A stretch of 15,723 nucleotides of DNA from Pseudomonadota bacterium (GCA_018262135.1 JAGTSD010000035.1:1-15723); one strand, 5' to 3'; positions 6,848-12,951 are shown, counted from the stretch's first letter. Notes: a model not told the origin generated them from the sequence alone. Translations and numbers: made by a program.

Positions 6848-7345
6848 TCAGACCGGTTCGCAATCCAAGCCGGGAGACCTGCGCTTGTCGTTCCGGCGCG
6901 TCAGGAGCAGTGGTCCGGAATTCGGGCACTTGTTCACCGCGATATAGACTTCGCGCAGGAACAGGCTCAACGCCGCGATCATGGTCAGCATCGTCAGCAC
7001 GAACAGGCTGGCGACCAGCTTTGCCAGCTCCACCACCAGCAGCGCTCCCAGGAATGTGCTGGCCACCACCAGACAGACCAGGAGCCCGCCCAGCCCCGCG
7101 GATAAAATCGCAAGGTAGATCAGCCTCCTGCGCTGGTTTAATACCGCCAGCTCCTGGTTTGCTTCGGTGATGCACTCTTCGGTCCATTCGGTTGGACCGG
7201 CTTGCAACTGGCGTCGCCGGTCAACGATGCGGCCCAGGCGGGTGTTCAGGATCGTGATCAACGTCCCCAGGGCTACCAGCAGGAACGCGGGCGCGACCGA
7301 AAGCTGAATGGCATGGGTGATGGCGGTGAGATTTTGGGATTCCAT
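6848..7345 (-). CDS. DUF2721 membrane protein
   Basis: A 165-aa protein from the ATG at 7345. An in-frame TTG at 7381 overlaps the stop region of the upstream gene, but residues before M-E-S-Q-N-L do not fit the family. Neither start has a good ribosome-binding site. The N-terminal I-T-H-A-I-Q-L-S-V-A-P-A-F-L-L motif and the following R-L-G-R-I-V-D-R-R-R-Q-L are DUF2721 signatures. Three hydrophobic segments are visible, at ~8-33, ~76-103 and ~104-131, with a charged cytoplasmic loop containing E-L-x-x-L-x-x-R-R-R between the first two. The C-terminal ~25 residues are basic and soluble. Role unknown. It lies directly after the zinc-ribbon gene on the same strand and is probably co-transcribed with it. 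Confidence 0.82.
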   Translation of the reverse strand: MESQNLTAITHAIQLSVAPAFLLVALGTLITILNTRLGRIVDRRRQLQAGPTEWTEECITEANQELAVLNQRRRLIYLAILSAGLGGLLVCLVVASTFLGALLVVELAKLVASLFVLTMLTMIAALSLFLREVYIAVNKCPNSGPLLLTRRNDKRRSPGLDCEPV

Positions 7346-7373
7346 GCAGGGGCCTGATGAGTAACAGGGGCGC

Positions 7374-7667
7374 TCAGTCAAAATCGAACAAGTCGCTCAG
7401 AAAACCACGCTTTTTCTTGTGGGGATAAGGGTGGTCGTTCCGGTAGGGTCGCTGCTCAGGATGGTAGCCGGGTTGGGAGGGGAGAGGAGCGACCGGGACC
7501 TCGCGTGGCGGCGCGCTGGCTGGCATGGTGACGAGGGTCCGCTCGATCAGCTTGTCGAGTTCGCCGCGATCCAGCCAGACGCCCCGGCACTGCGGGCAAT
7601 AGTCAATTTCGATGCCTTGCCGTTCCGACATCACCAGGTTCGTATCCGTGCAGACGGGACATTTCAT
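7374..7667 (-). CDS. TFIIB-type zinc-ribbon protein
   Basis: A 97-aa protein. The ATG at 7667 is chosen over one 33 nt further upstream because AGGGTG precedes it and the zinc-ribbon domain starts at its second residue. The N-terminus M-K-C-P-V-C and the later Y-C-P-Q-C-R-G-V-W-L-D-R-G-E-L form the zf-TFIIB domain with Zn ligands Cys3, Cys6, Cys24 and Cys27. The R-G-x-W-L-D-x-G-E-L motif after the second knuckle is diagnostic. The second half is a Pro/His-rich linker ending in a K-K-K-R-G-F-L-S-D-L-F-D-F-D tail, a basic then acidic C-terminus common in these bacterial proteins. Nucleic-acid or protein binding is presumed, not shown. The stop overlaps the region just before the DUF2721 gene. 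Confidence 0.85.
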   Translation of the reverse strand: MKCPVCTDTNLVMSERQGIEIDYCPQCRGVWLDRGELDKLIERTLVTMPASAPPREVPVAPLPSQPGYHPEQRPYRNDHPYPHKKKRGFLSDLFDFD

Positions 7668-7773
7668 GGGAATCACCCTGTAGGCTGAAGAATGAAACAA
7701 CTCAATGATTGACCGCCCTGGACATGCCGCGTTCCTTCGAGTTCGTGGAGCCTGACGGAAGGGGCCGGGCGCA

Positions 7774-8538
7774 CTATCCTATCCCGGGCCGTGACCGGCT
7801 CAGCATTTCCTCGGCATACAGCGCGGCGCCAACCATGCCGGCCTGATTGAGAAAACGAGCGGGGACCACCGGCGTATGCGTGGTAATGCGCGGAGCGTAC
7901 TTGTGCAGCTTTTTGCTGGCACTGCCGCCGAGCACGATCAGATCGGGCCAGAACAGGTTTTCCATGGTGATCAGGTAGTGGTTCAGGCGATCGCCCCAGT
8001 CTTTCCACTTGAGTTTTTTGGCGGCGCGCACGGCATCCGCGGCGTAGCGTTCGGCCTCCAGGCCATTGTCGAGAATGACGTGGCCCAGCTCGGTGTTGGG
8101 CAGAAGATGTCCGTCGCTAAACAGGGCCGTTCCGAGTCCGGTGCCAATCGTGACGATGAGTACCACGCCGGCGACATCCCTGCCGGCGCCAAAGCGCATT
8201 TCGGCCAGCCCGGCGACATCAGCATCGTTGGCGACCTGCACCGGGCATCCGGTCTGCAATGAAAAATAGTCGGCTACGGGCAGACCGATGAAGGAGGGGT
8301 CAATGTTGGCCGCCGTGCGGGCAACGCCGTGCTGGATGGCTGCGGGAAACCCGATGCCGACGGGACCGGACCAACGATGCTGCTGGATGAGTTCCTTGAC
8401 CGTGATGCCGATGGATTCGGGAGTGGCCGGGCGGGGTGTCTCGATGCGGAGGCGTTCGCTCGCCAGTTCCCCGGTCGAGGTTTCGACAATGGCGCCCTTG
8501 ATTCCCGTTCCGCCAACATCAATACCCAGGATTTGCAT
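7774..8538 (-). CDS. ppgK: Polyphosphate glucokinase (ROK family)
   Basis: A 254-aa cytoplasmic sugar kinase, predicted to phosphorylate glucose using inorganic polyphosphate (and probably ATP). The N-terminal phosphate loop is D-V-G-G-T-G-I-K-G at 7-15. V-A-N-D-A-D at 102-107 holds the catalytic Asp105. [10 protein letters not shown] at 130-139 and N-T-E-L-G-H at 148-153 bind phosphate donor and sugar. The C-terminal W-K-D-W-G-D-R-L and L-G-G-S-A-S-K-K stretches are typical of polyphosphate glucokinases rather than of other ROK proteins. The ROK zinc motif is absent, as expected for this subgroup. AAGGAA precedes the ATG. Polyphosphate use would suit an organism that cycles polyphosphate or glycogen, which is inference. 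It reads away from the crotonase gene across a 200-nt gap. Confidence 0.88.
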   Translation of the reverse strand: MQILGIDVGGTGIKGAIVETSTGELASERLRIETPRPATPESIGITVKELIQQHRWSGPVGIGFPAAIQHGVARTAANIDPSFIGLPVADYFSLQTGCPVQVANDADVAGLAEMRFGAGRDVAGVVLIVTIGTGLGTALFSDGHLLPNTELGHVILDNGLEAERYAADAVRAAKKLKWKDWGDRLNHYLITMENLFWPDLIVLGGSASKKLHKYAPRITTHTPVVPARFLNQAGMVGAALYAEEMLSRSRPGIG

Positions 8539-8585
8539 GCTTGGTTCCTTTTCAAGGTGAACTTGGGTGACTTCATATCACATCA

Positions 8586-8598
8586 CACATCAGATGTG
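8586..8598. promoter_or_regulatory. Short perfect palindrome between divergent genes
   Basis: CACATC-A-GATGTG forms 6-nt arms around a single base, about 48 nt upstream of the ppgK start and 140 nt upstream of the crotonase start. The position suits an operator, but no regulator gene is adjacent and short palindromes arise by chance. Confidence 0.25.
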
Positions 8599-8738
8599 CG
8601 GCCAACCAGCGAGGAGTTTTGCGAGAAGCGATTTTCGCTTCCATGCGATCGCCGAACGGTCGGGGGGCGGATCCTCGACACGTGTTGAAATGGGTAAAAT
8701 CGCTACTCCACTAATTTGAACCCGGAGGATGACGCCCG

Positions 8739-9545
8739 ATGAATCTGCCGCCGTTGACCGATGCCCTGCTGGAGTTCGAAAACCGCGTTGCCACGCTGAC
8801 CCTGAACCGGCACGACGTGCGCAATGCGCTTACCGGCACTCACCTGATTGACGATATCGTCGCCGTCGCCGAATGGGTGAATCGCGATGACGCAGTGTCG
8901 GTGCTGGTTCTGACCGGGGCCGGTTCGGCCTTTTGTTCCGGCGGCAACGTCAAGGATATGGCCGAACGCAGCGGCGACTTCGCCGGCGACGTGGCCGAAG
9001 TGGCCAGCCGGTATCGGCGCGGCATCCAGCGCATCCCGCTGGCGTTGCAACAGGTCGAGATCCCCATCATCGCTGCGGTGAACGGGCCGGCCATGGGCGC
9101 TGGCTTCGATTTGGCGAACATGGCGGATATTCGCCTGGCGTCCAGTACGGCGACGTTTGGCGAAACCTTCCTCAACCTCGGTCTCATTCCAGGGGATGGC
9201 GGCGCGTGGTTCCTGCAGCGACTGATCGGTTATCAGCAAGCGTTTGAGCTGACCTTGAGCGGCCGGATCATCACCGCGGCCGAGGCCAGGGCCCTGGGGA
9301 TCGTACTGGAGGTCGTGGAGCCAGAGCAGTTGATGGCGCGCGCCCGGGAACTGGCGACCGGCTTCGCCCGCCAGCCGCCCAGGGCGCTGCGCCTGACCAA
9401 GCGGCTGATGAAGGTGGCGCAGCGGATGGAGCTGAAAGATTTCCTCGACCTGTGCGCCAGCTTCCAGGGCCAGTGTCACCACGAACCCGAGCATCTGGAA
9501 GCGGTCCGACGTCTGTTGCGGAGCAAGACAGTACAGCCCAAATGA
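8739..9545 (+). CDS. Crotonase/enoyl-CoA hydratase-isomerase family protein with altered catalytic residues
   Basis: A 268-aa crotonase-fold protein, the usual family length. GGAGG lies upstream of the ATG at 8739. The CoA/oxyanion-hole elements are intact: A-F-C-S-G-G-N-V at 64-71 and N-G-P-A-M-G-A-G-F at 115-123, followed by D-L-A-N-M-A-D-I-R-L-A-S. By my alignment to mitochondrial enoyl-CoA hydratase, the two catalytic glutamates (Glu144 and Glu164) correspond to Asp124 and Phe144 here. Glu142 and Asp153 (in I-P-G-D-G-G) lie nearby and could act instead, as in isomerase-type members such as PaaG, where an Asp in that loop is catalytic. I therefore call the superfamily firmly but not hydratase activity. 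No other beta-oxidation genes are adjacent. Confidence 0.88.
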   Translation: MNLPPLTDALLEFENRVATLTLNRHDVRNALTGTHLIDDIVAVAEWVNRDDAVSVLVLTGAGSAFCSGGNVKDMAERSGDFAGDVAEVASRYRRGIQRIPLALQQVEIPIIAAVNGPAMGAGFDLANMADIRLASSTATFGETFLNLGLIPGDGGAWFLQRLIGYQQAFELTLSGRIITAAEARALGIVLEVVEPEQLMARARELATGFARQPPRALRLTKRLMKVAQRMELKDFLDLCASFQGQCHHEPEHLEAVRRLLRSKTVQPK

Positions 9546-9684
9546 ACGATCCCGCTGGCGTCAGGGTACGCAGAGCCTTACGGCAAGCGGGTCCATGCTC
9601 CCAGTCGCCAGGTCAGGCGGGGAGGCGGCAGGAAACACGCCCGCGGCAGGGAGACGGTTCCGGCGGAACGCCGATGAATCCCGA

Positions 9685-9972
9685 GGACGCAACGCCGGCT
9701 GCACGCAGGGCGGTGAGCCGGCGGTGTTCGATCCAGCGGTTTATTACGGTGACCGTGAGGCCGATCTGGCGATGACCGAGCTGTTTGGCGGATTTTTGGA
9801 CCGCTTTTACGCCGCCTATCGGGAAGCCTTTCCGCTGGCGGCCGGCTATCCGCAACGGCGGACCCTCTACAACCTGTACCACGTGCTCAATCATCTCAAC
9901 CTGTTTGATGGCGGTTACTGCGCCCAGGCCGAACGGATGATCGAGCAGTTGCTGGCGGAACTGAAGGGTTGA
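9685..9972 (+). pseudogene. Fructosamine/ketosamine kinase, C-terminal remnant
   Basis: From ~9685 the frame reads N-A-G-C-T-Q-G-G-E-P-A-V-F-D-P-A-V-Y-Y-G-D-R-E, then A-M-T-E-L-F-G-G-F and Y-N-L-Y-H-V-L-N-H-L-N-L-F-D-G-G-Y. This is the unmistakable C-terminal third of fructosamine-3-kinase family proteins, which phosphorylate glycated lysines so that the sugar falls off. The family is about 290 aa; only ~95 are left. The F-D-P Asp that binds Mg is present, but the catalytic H-G-D-L-W segment that should come just before N-A-G is absent, and the sequence upstream to 9546 shows no kinase homology in any frame. An ATG at 9595 opens the frame but would give a non-kinase leader. A truncated gene is the best reading. 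Confidence 0.82.
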
Positions 9973-10005
9973 GCGAATCCCTGCTCATCGCTCCCGCAGA
10001 GCGCA

Positions 10006-10866
10006 CTATCCGAGTGGTTTACAGCGCCCGGTTGGGTATATGGGGGGCCAGATCTCCTCGAACGATTCGGCCGGGCCGTTATTTTCGCGGATCGAGCCGC
10101 GGTAGCGAACGCTGGCCACGTCGCGCGAGGCTTCTTCGACGACCTCGAGCACTTCGGCGTCAATCTCGACCACATCGGTTTGCTGCGCCGCATTCCCACG
10201 TCCGAGGAGGCTGGTTTTCAGTTCGGCGAACATTTCCGGCGTCGTGAACTCGCGCAGGTCGTCGAGATTGCCAGCATCGTTGGAGGCTTGAAGCCGAATG
10301 AAATTCACCCGGGCCTGGCGGGTGAAACCGGCCACATCGAAATCGGCCGGGATGCGGTTATTAAAAACGGGCGCGGCATCAAACGAATGGGCACTTCTCG
10401 GCGTGGCGCCACCTGCGTAGCCGTGGGGCGCCGATGCGCCCGGAGCTGGACCGGCGGGCGCGTAGTGCAAGCTGCCCGTCCCTGCCATGGCCGGTTGCTG
10501 GGCTGCTGCCCGGCGGCGCAGGATGAACCCGACCACAGCCAGAGCCACCATGACGAGCAGGACGATCATCATCAGCGAAGCGAATTCCTCGCCAAACCCC
10601 AAATAGGACGCCAGTGCGGCCAGGCCCAGCCCGGCAGCCAGGCCTGCAATCGGTCCCATCCACGAACGCCTGGCTGGGGCCTGCGAGGCTGCCGCTGCCG
10701 GCGAGGTCTGGGTCGGTGCCGCGCCGGGCGTCCGGTCTGGCGCATCCATGTTCCGTTGCATGCCGGAGGACGTACCACCACCAACCCGTTTGGCGGCTTC
10801 CGCATCCATCAGAGTCAGCGACAGACCAAGGGTCAAAACTGCGGCCAGCAGAGAGAAGATTTTCAT
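10006..10866 (-). CDS. Tim44-domain membrane protein, C-terminus apparently truncated
   Basis: A 286-aa protein. The ATG at 10866 is preferred over one 12 nt upstream because GGAG lies 6 nt before it. Residues 1-24 are a signal peptide or anchor ending D-A-E-A, then comes an Ala/Pro/Thr-rich linker. Hydrophobic segments follow at ~70-90 and ~97-117, capped by R-R-R. Another linker leads to the Tim44-like domain from ~172: N-F-I-R-L-Q-A-S-N-D-A-G-N-L-D-D-L-R-E-F-T-T-P-E-M, later Q-Q-T-D-V-V-E-I-D-A-E-V-L-E-V-V. Bacterial relatives usually end with a W-H-L-x-K-P...G-W-x-L-A-G-I-Q-Q strand. Here the match stops at E-E-I-W (residue ~273) and 13 unrelated residues follow. I found no frame that restores the ending. 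Function in bacteria is unknown; membrane-linked binding is presumed. Confidence 0.82.
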   Translation of the reverse strand: MKIFSLLAAVLTLGLSLTLMDAEAAKRVGGGTSSGMQRNMDAPDRTPGAAPTQTSPAAAASQAPARRSWMGPIAGLAAGLGLAALASYLGFGEEFASLMMIVLLVMVALAVVGFILRRRAAAQQPAMAGTGSLHYAPAGPAPGASAPHGYAGGATPRSAHSFDAAPVFNNRIPADFDVAGFTRQARVNFIRLQASNDAGNLDDLREFTTPEMFAELKTSLLGRGNAAQQTDVVEIDAEVLEVVEEASRDVASVRYRGSIRENNGPAESFEEIWPPIYPTGRCKPLG

Positions 10867-10878
10867 CAGGAACTCCAT

Positions 10879-11258
10879 ACAGGGAAAAGGTTGAATGGCT
10901 GAAGCATAGGGACTCGCAAGCGGGCAAAAAATTCAAAATCAACCAGCCGATCCTTGAAAAGACAGCCCTGCCTTCCGGGCAGGCACGCATCCCGCGGCGC
11001 GAGGAATCACTTGACCATCAGGAATCGCTGGATATCGGTTGACCACGAACCACCTCAGTGCGTGGGACTCTGGGCTACAGCCATGTAGTTGATGCTCGGA
11101 TCGAACGGCGCGGGAGGGGAGGATATTGCGCAGCGCGCTCACTGTTGGCTACCGAAAGATCAAGATTTGTAGGTAATTTGTATAATTATTTCATGAATAT
11201 ACGCATAGTCCTGAACTATTGCAAGTGTTTTGTAAAATTTTTGTAAAATAAATTTCGG
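10879..11258. other. Intergenic region between trxC and the Tim44 gene
   Basis: No convincing gene is present. The right part (about 11155-11255) is an AT-rich island containing TATAAT at 11181-11186 and repeated TTGTAAAAT-like runs; no properly spaced -35 was found on either strand. The left part carries the hairpin described separately at 10957-10983. A 62-codon plus-strand frame across the middle has no ribosome-binding site or family likeness. Confidence 0.5.
10957..10983 (-). terminator. Possible terminator between trxC and the Tim44 gene
   Basis: On the minus strand CCTGCC, a 5-nt loop and GGCAGG form a 6-bp stem (10967-10983), followed after GCTGTC by TTTT at 10957-10960. It would stop leftward read-through from trxC before the Tim44 promoter region. 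The gap before the T run makes it weak, and it lies about 275 nt past the trxC stop. Confidence 0.35.
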
Positions 11259-11690
11259 CTATCGTGCCTGTGCCCAGCGAACGATATCCGCCGTACCCAG
11301 CGCGCCAGCCTGCCGGGCCACCTCGCACCCCGCGCGGAAGAGGATCAGCGTCGGAATACTCCGAATGCCGAACCGCGCGGCGAGCCCCTGCTCCTGTTCG
11401 GCATCAACCTTGGCCAGGCGCACGCGCGGCTCAAGCTGTGCCGCCGCCTGCTCGTAGGCTGGCGCCATCATCCGGCAGGGACCGCACCAGGGCGCCCAGA
11501 AATCCACCAGTACCGGAATATCGTTGTGGTTGATGTGTTTTTCAAGGGTGGTGGCGGTCAAGGCTACCGGTTGGCCGGCAAACAGGGGGCGATGGCACTG
11601 GCCGCAGCGGGGCTGTTCGGCCAGCCGCGCCGCGGGCACGCGGTTGACTGCACGGCAATGCGGGCAGACGAGATGCAACGAGTCGATCAT
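11259..11690 (-). CDS. trxC: Thioredoxin 2 (zinc-ribbon thioredoxin)
   Basis: A 143-aa protein-disulfide reductase of the TrxC type. The ATG at 11690 is chosen because AGGAG lies 6 nt before it; a frame extension of 8 codons upstream has no such site. The N-terminal zinc module has C-P-H-C (Cys9, Cys12) and C-G-Q-C (Cys29, Cys32). The thioredoxin domain follows with V-L-V-D-F-W-A-P-W-C-G-P-C, active-site Cys69 and Cys72, the buried Asp63 of the V-D-F-W motif, and the cis-proline loop S-I-P-T. TrxC is cytoplasmic and stress-induced in enteric bacteria, and its zinc module tunes its redox potential. Here it is the first intact gene behind a heat-shock-type promoter and the deleted cbpA-cbpM pair, so heat-shock expression is likely by context. 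Confidence 0.92.
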   Translation of the reverse strand: MIDSLHLVCPHCRAVNRVPAARLAEQPRCGQCHRPLFAGQPVALTATTLEKHINHNDIPVLVDFWAPWCGPCRMMAPAYEQAAAQLEPRVRLAKVDAEQEQGLAARFGIRSIPTLILFRAGCEVARQAGALGTADIVRWAQAR

Positions 11691-11738
11691 GGAAATCTCC
11701 TGGGGAGGTAGCACTATTCAGCGGGTGTCGGCGGCGCG

Positions 11739-11849
11739 TCAGCCCAGCCCGGCCCGGCGCAGGCGCGCCCGCAGCTCGTCCATTTCTTCCAGCACATCCG
11801 CCACCAGGGCCGCCAGTTCCGGGACGGCGTCGAAATCCCGCTCCAGCCC
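11739..11849 (-). pseudogene. cbpM 3' remnant (chaperone modulator CbpM)
   Basis: On the minus strand, in a frame different from the J-domain fragment before it, codons read [31 protein letters not shown] and end at TGA (11739-11741). This is the charged C-terminal helix pattern of CbpM/MerR-like modulators, which bind the J domain of CbpA and inhibit it. Only about 35 codons remain and no start belongs to them. In intact relatives cbpM directly follows cbpA, so order and strand fit a deletion that joined the start of one to the end of the other. The match is from memory of the family pattern; the helix is short, so the name is less sure than for cbpA. Confidence 0.65.
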
Positions 11850-11950
11850 GGGTGGTACTGGCGCGCGAGCTTGCGTAAAGCTTTCTTGATGTCCTCCGCC
11901 GTGGCGTCGCGGGCCACGCTCGGGGTCTGGTAGTAGTCCTTGAACTCCAA
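11849..11950 (-). pseudogene. cbpA: cbpA 5' remnant, J domain broken inside the HPD motif
   Basis: A TTG start at 11950 with AGGAG 7 nt upstream opens the frame M-E-F-K-D-Y-Y-Q, then [12 protein letters not shown] and L-A-R-Q-Y-H-P. This is the first ~34 residues of the CbpA/DnaJ-class co-chaperone, whose J domain stimulates DnaK ATPase through the His-Pro-Asp loop. The match ends at His-Pro: the next codon is Gly, and the frame runs on into unrelated residues to a TAG at 11714. The glycine-rich linker and the substrate-binding domains (about 270 aa) are gone. The usual Leu-Gly and Tyr in the first helices are Pro-Ser and Leu here, signs of relaxed selection. The expression signals upstream are intact. 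Confidence 0.85.
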
Positions 11951-11995
11951 GCGGGTGCTCCTCTCGGTCAGGTTCCGGGCAGTTTCACGGGAACG

Positions 11996-12024
11996 ATATG
12001 GGGATGCCGGCGGTGTTGATCAAG
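11996..12024 (-). promoter_or_regulatory. Sigma-32 heat-shock promoter, leftward (cbpA remnant, trxC)
   Basis: On the minus strand CTTGATC (12024-12018) is followed after 14 nt by CCCCATAT (12003-11996). The -10 fits the sigma-32 consensus CCCCATnT fully, and the -35 fits CTTGAAA in its first five bases, much like the E. coli dnaK promoter. Transcription would start near 11988, about 38 nt before the cbpA start codon. Confidence 0.75.
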
Positions 12025-12026
12025 CC

Positions 12027-12055
12027 CTTGAAATCCGGTGGAACACACCCACTTT
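12027..12055 (+). promoter_or_regulatory. Sigma-32 heat-shock promoter, rightward (hsp20 pair)
   Basis: CTTGAAA at 12027-12033 matches the sigma-32 -35 exactly. After 13 nt comes ACCCACTT (12047-12054), six of the seven defined positions of CCCCATnT being matched less well than on the other strand (two mismatches). Transcription would start near 12061, giving a 5' leader of about 50 nt. Only 2 nt separate this -35 from that of the leftward promoter. Confidence 0.7.
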
Positions 12056-12060
12056 CCTTG

Positions 12061-12082
12061 CGTCGCCGGCCATCCGGCGATG
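12061..12082 (+). promoter_or_regulatory. Stable hairpin at the 5' end of the hsp20 mRNA
   Basis: TCGCCGG and CCGGCGA flank a 4-nt CCAT loop (12063-12080), a perfect 7-bp GC-rich stem that extends by a G-U and a C-G pair to 12061-12082. It would begin at or within a few nucleotides of the predicted transcript start. It does not cover the ribosome-binding site at ~12097-12102, so a ROSE-type thermosensor is not indicated; 5'-end protection of the mRNA is a possible role. Confidence 0.5.
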
Positions 12083-12109
12083 GAAGCAACCTGAATGGAG
12101 GAATTGACG

Positions 12110-12547
12110 ATGTATCGTTCCCTGTTTCCCCGTGATGTCTTCGCCGAACTGGACCGCTTGCAGCACGAGTTGCAGCAAGCCTTCGAGGTTTCCCCCAGCA
12201 TTCGCGGCATTGGCCGGGGCGGGTTTCCGGCCCTGAAGGTGGGGGGCACGCCGCAGGCGGTAGAGATCTACGCCTTTGCCCCGGGACTGGATCCAGCCAC
12301 CCTGGACGTCAAGCTCGAGCGCGATGTGCTCAGCATCGCCGGCGAGCGCAAGGGGGCGCTGCCCGTGCCGGAGGAGAAGGCGGCGGTGCACATCAACGAA
12401 CGCTTTGCGGGCCGTTTCCGTCGAGTGGTGAGTCTGCCCGACGACATAGACCCCGACAGCGTGTCCGCCGACTATCGGGACGGAGTGCTGCACGTCAGCA
12501 TCAAGCGCCGTGAATCGGCTCAGCCCCGCCGGATCAGCATCGAGTAA
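12110..12547 (+). CDS. Small heat-shock protein Hsp20, first of a pair
   Basis: A 145-aa alpha-crystallin-type chaperone that binds unfolding proteins and keeps them refoldable. The ATG at 12110 follows GGAGGA by 7 nt; an ATG at 12095 overlaps that site and is rejected. Residues 1-~40 are the variable N-terminal arm (M-Y-R-S-L-F-P-R-D-V-F-x-E-L-D-R-L), and ~42-135 the alpha-crystallin domain. The domain shows A-V-E-I-Y-A-F-A-P-G-L, R-F-R-R-V-V-S-L-P-D-D-I-D and D-G-V-L-H-V-S-I. The C-terminal I-S-I is the I-x-I motif that docks into a neighbouring subunit during oligomer assembly. It is the first gene behind the rightward sigma-32 promoter and precedes its paralogue by 16 nt. Confidence 0.93.
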   Translation: MYRSLFPRDVFAELDRLQHELQQAFEVSPSIRGIGRGGFPALKVGGTPQAVEIYAFAPGLDPATLDVKLERDVLSIAGERKGALPVPEEKAAVHINERFAGRFRRVVSLPDDIDPDSVSADYRDGVLHVSIKRRESAQPRRISIE

Positions 12548-12563
12548 TCGAGGAGGAACCGCC

Positions 12564-12944
12564 ATGAGCGACAACACTGCTGCGACCCGAGCCACCCAGG
12601 CTGCGCGACCGGAGGCCCTCCTGCTGCCGCCGGTGGACGTGATCGAGAACGGAACCGGCATCATCCTGTATGCGGATTTGCCAGGGGTATCCAAGGACAC
12701 CCTCAACGTGCATGTGGAAGCCGATACGCTGACCATCGAGGGCCGCTTGAGCCTGGCCGTGCCGGAAGGCCTGGAGGTCAGCCACGCCGAGGTGAGCCTG
12801 CCGGGCTATCGGCGCACGTTCACCCTTTCCCGGGAACTGGATACCACCAAAGTGTCCGCCGAGTTCAAACAGGGCCTTTTGACGCTGCGGATTCCCAAGG
12901 CCGAATCCGCCCAGCCGCGCAAGATCGCTGTCAGTGTGGCTTGA
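12564..12944 (+). CDS. Small heat-shock protein Hsp20, second of a pair
   Basis: A 126-aa small heat-shock protein. The ATG at 12564 has AGGAGGAA 6 nt upstream, and begins 16 nt after the stop of the first hsp20 gene, so the two share a transcript. The N-terminal arm is short and Ala/Thr-rich. The alpha-crystallin domain starts at ~22 with L-P-P-V-D-V-I-E-N and shows I-I-L-Y-A-D-L-P-G-V, L-P-G-Y-R-R-T-F-T-L-S-R-E-L-D and Q-G-L-L-T-L-R-I-P. It ends R-K-I-A-V-S-V-A, a looser I-x-V form of the oligomerisation motif. Both paralogues share E-S-A-Q-P-R just before that motif although the rest has diverged, pointing to an old tandem duplication and perhaps hetero-oligomers. Confidence 0.92.
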   Translation: MSDNTAATRATQAARPEALLLPPVDVIENGTGIILYADLPGVSKDTLNVHVEADTLTIEGRLSLAVPEGLEVSHAEVSLPGYRRTFTLSRELDTTKVSAEFKQGLLTLRIPKAESAQPRKIAVSVA

Positions 12945-12951
12945 TCCATAA

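Noticed and set aside
11058..11246. 62-codon plus-strand frame in the trxC-Tim44 gap
   Set aside because: No ribosome-binding site, mixed composition crossing from GC-rich into AT-rich DNA, no family likeness.
12050..12110. ROSE-type RNA thermometer in the hsp20 leader
   Set aside because: The leader's stem leaves the GGAGGA site unpaired, and no U-U-G-C-U pairing with it was seen.
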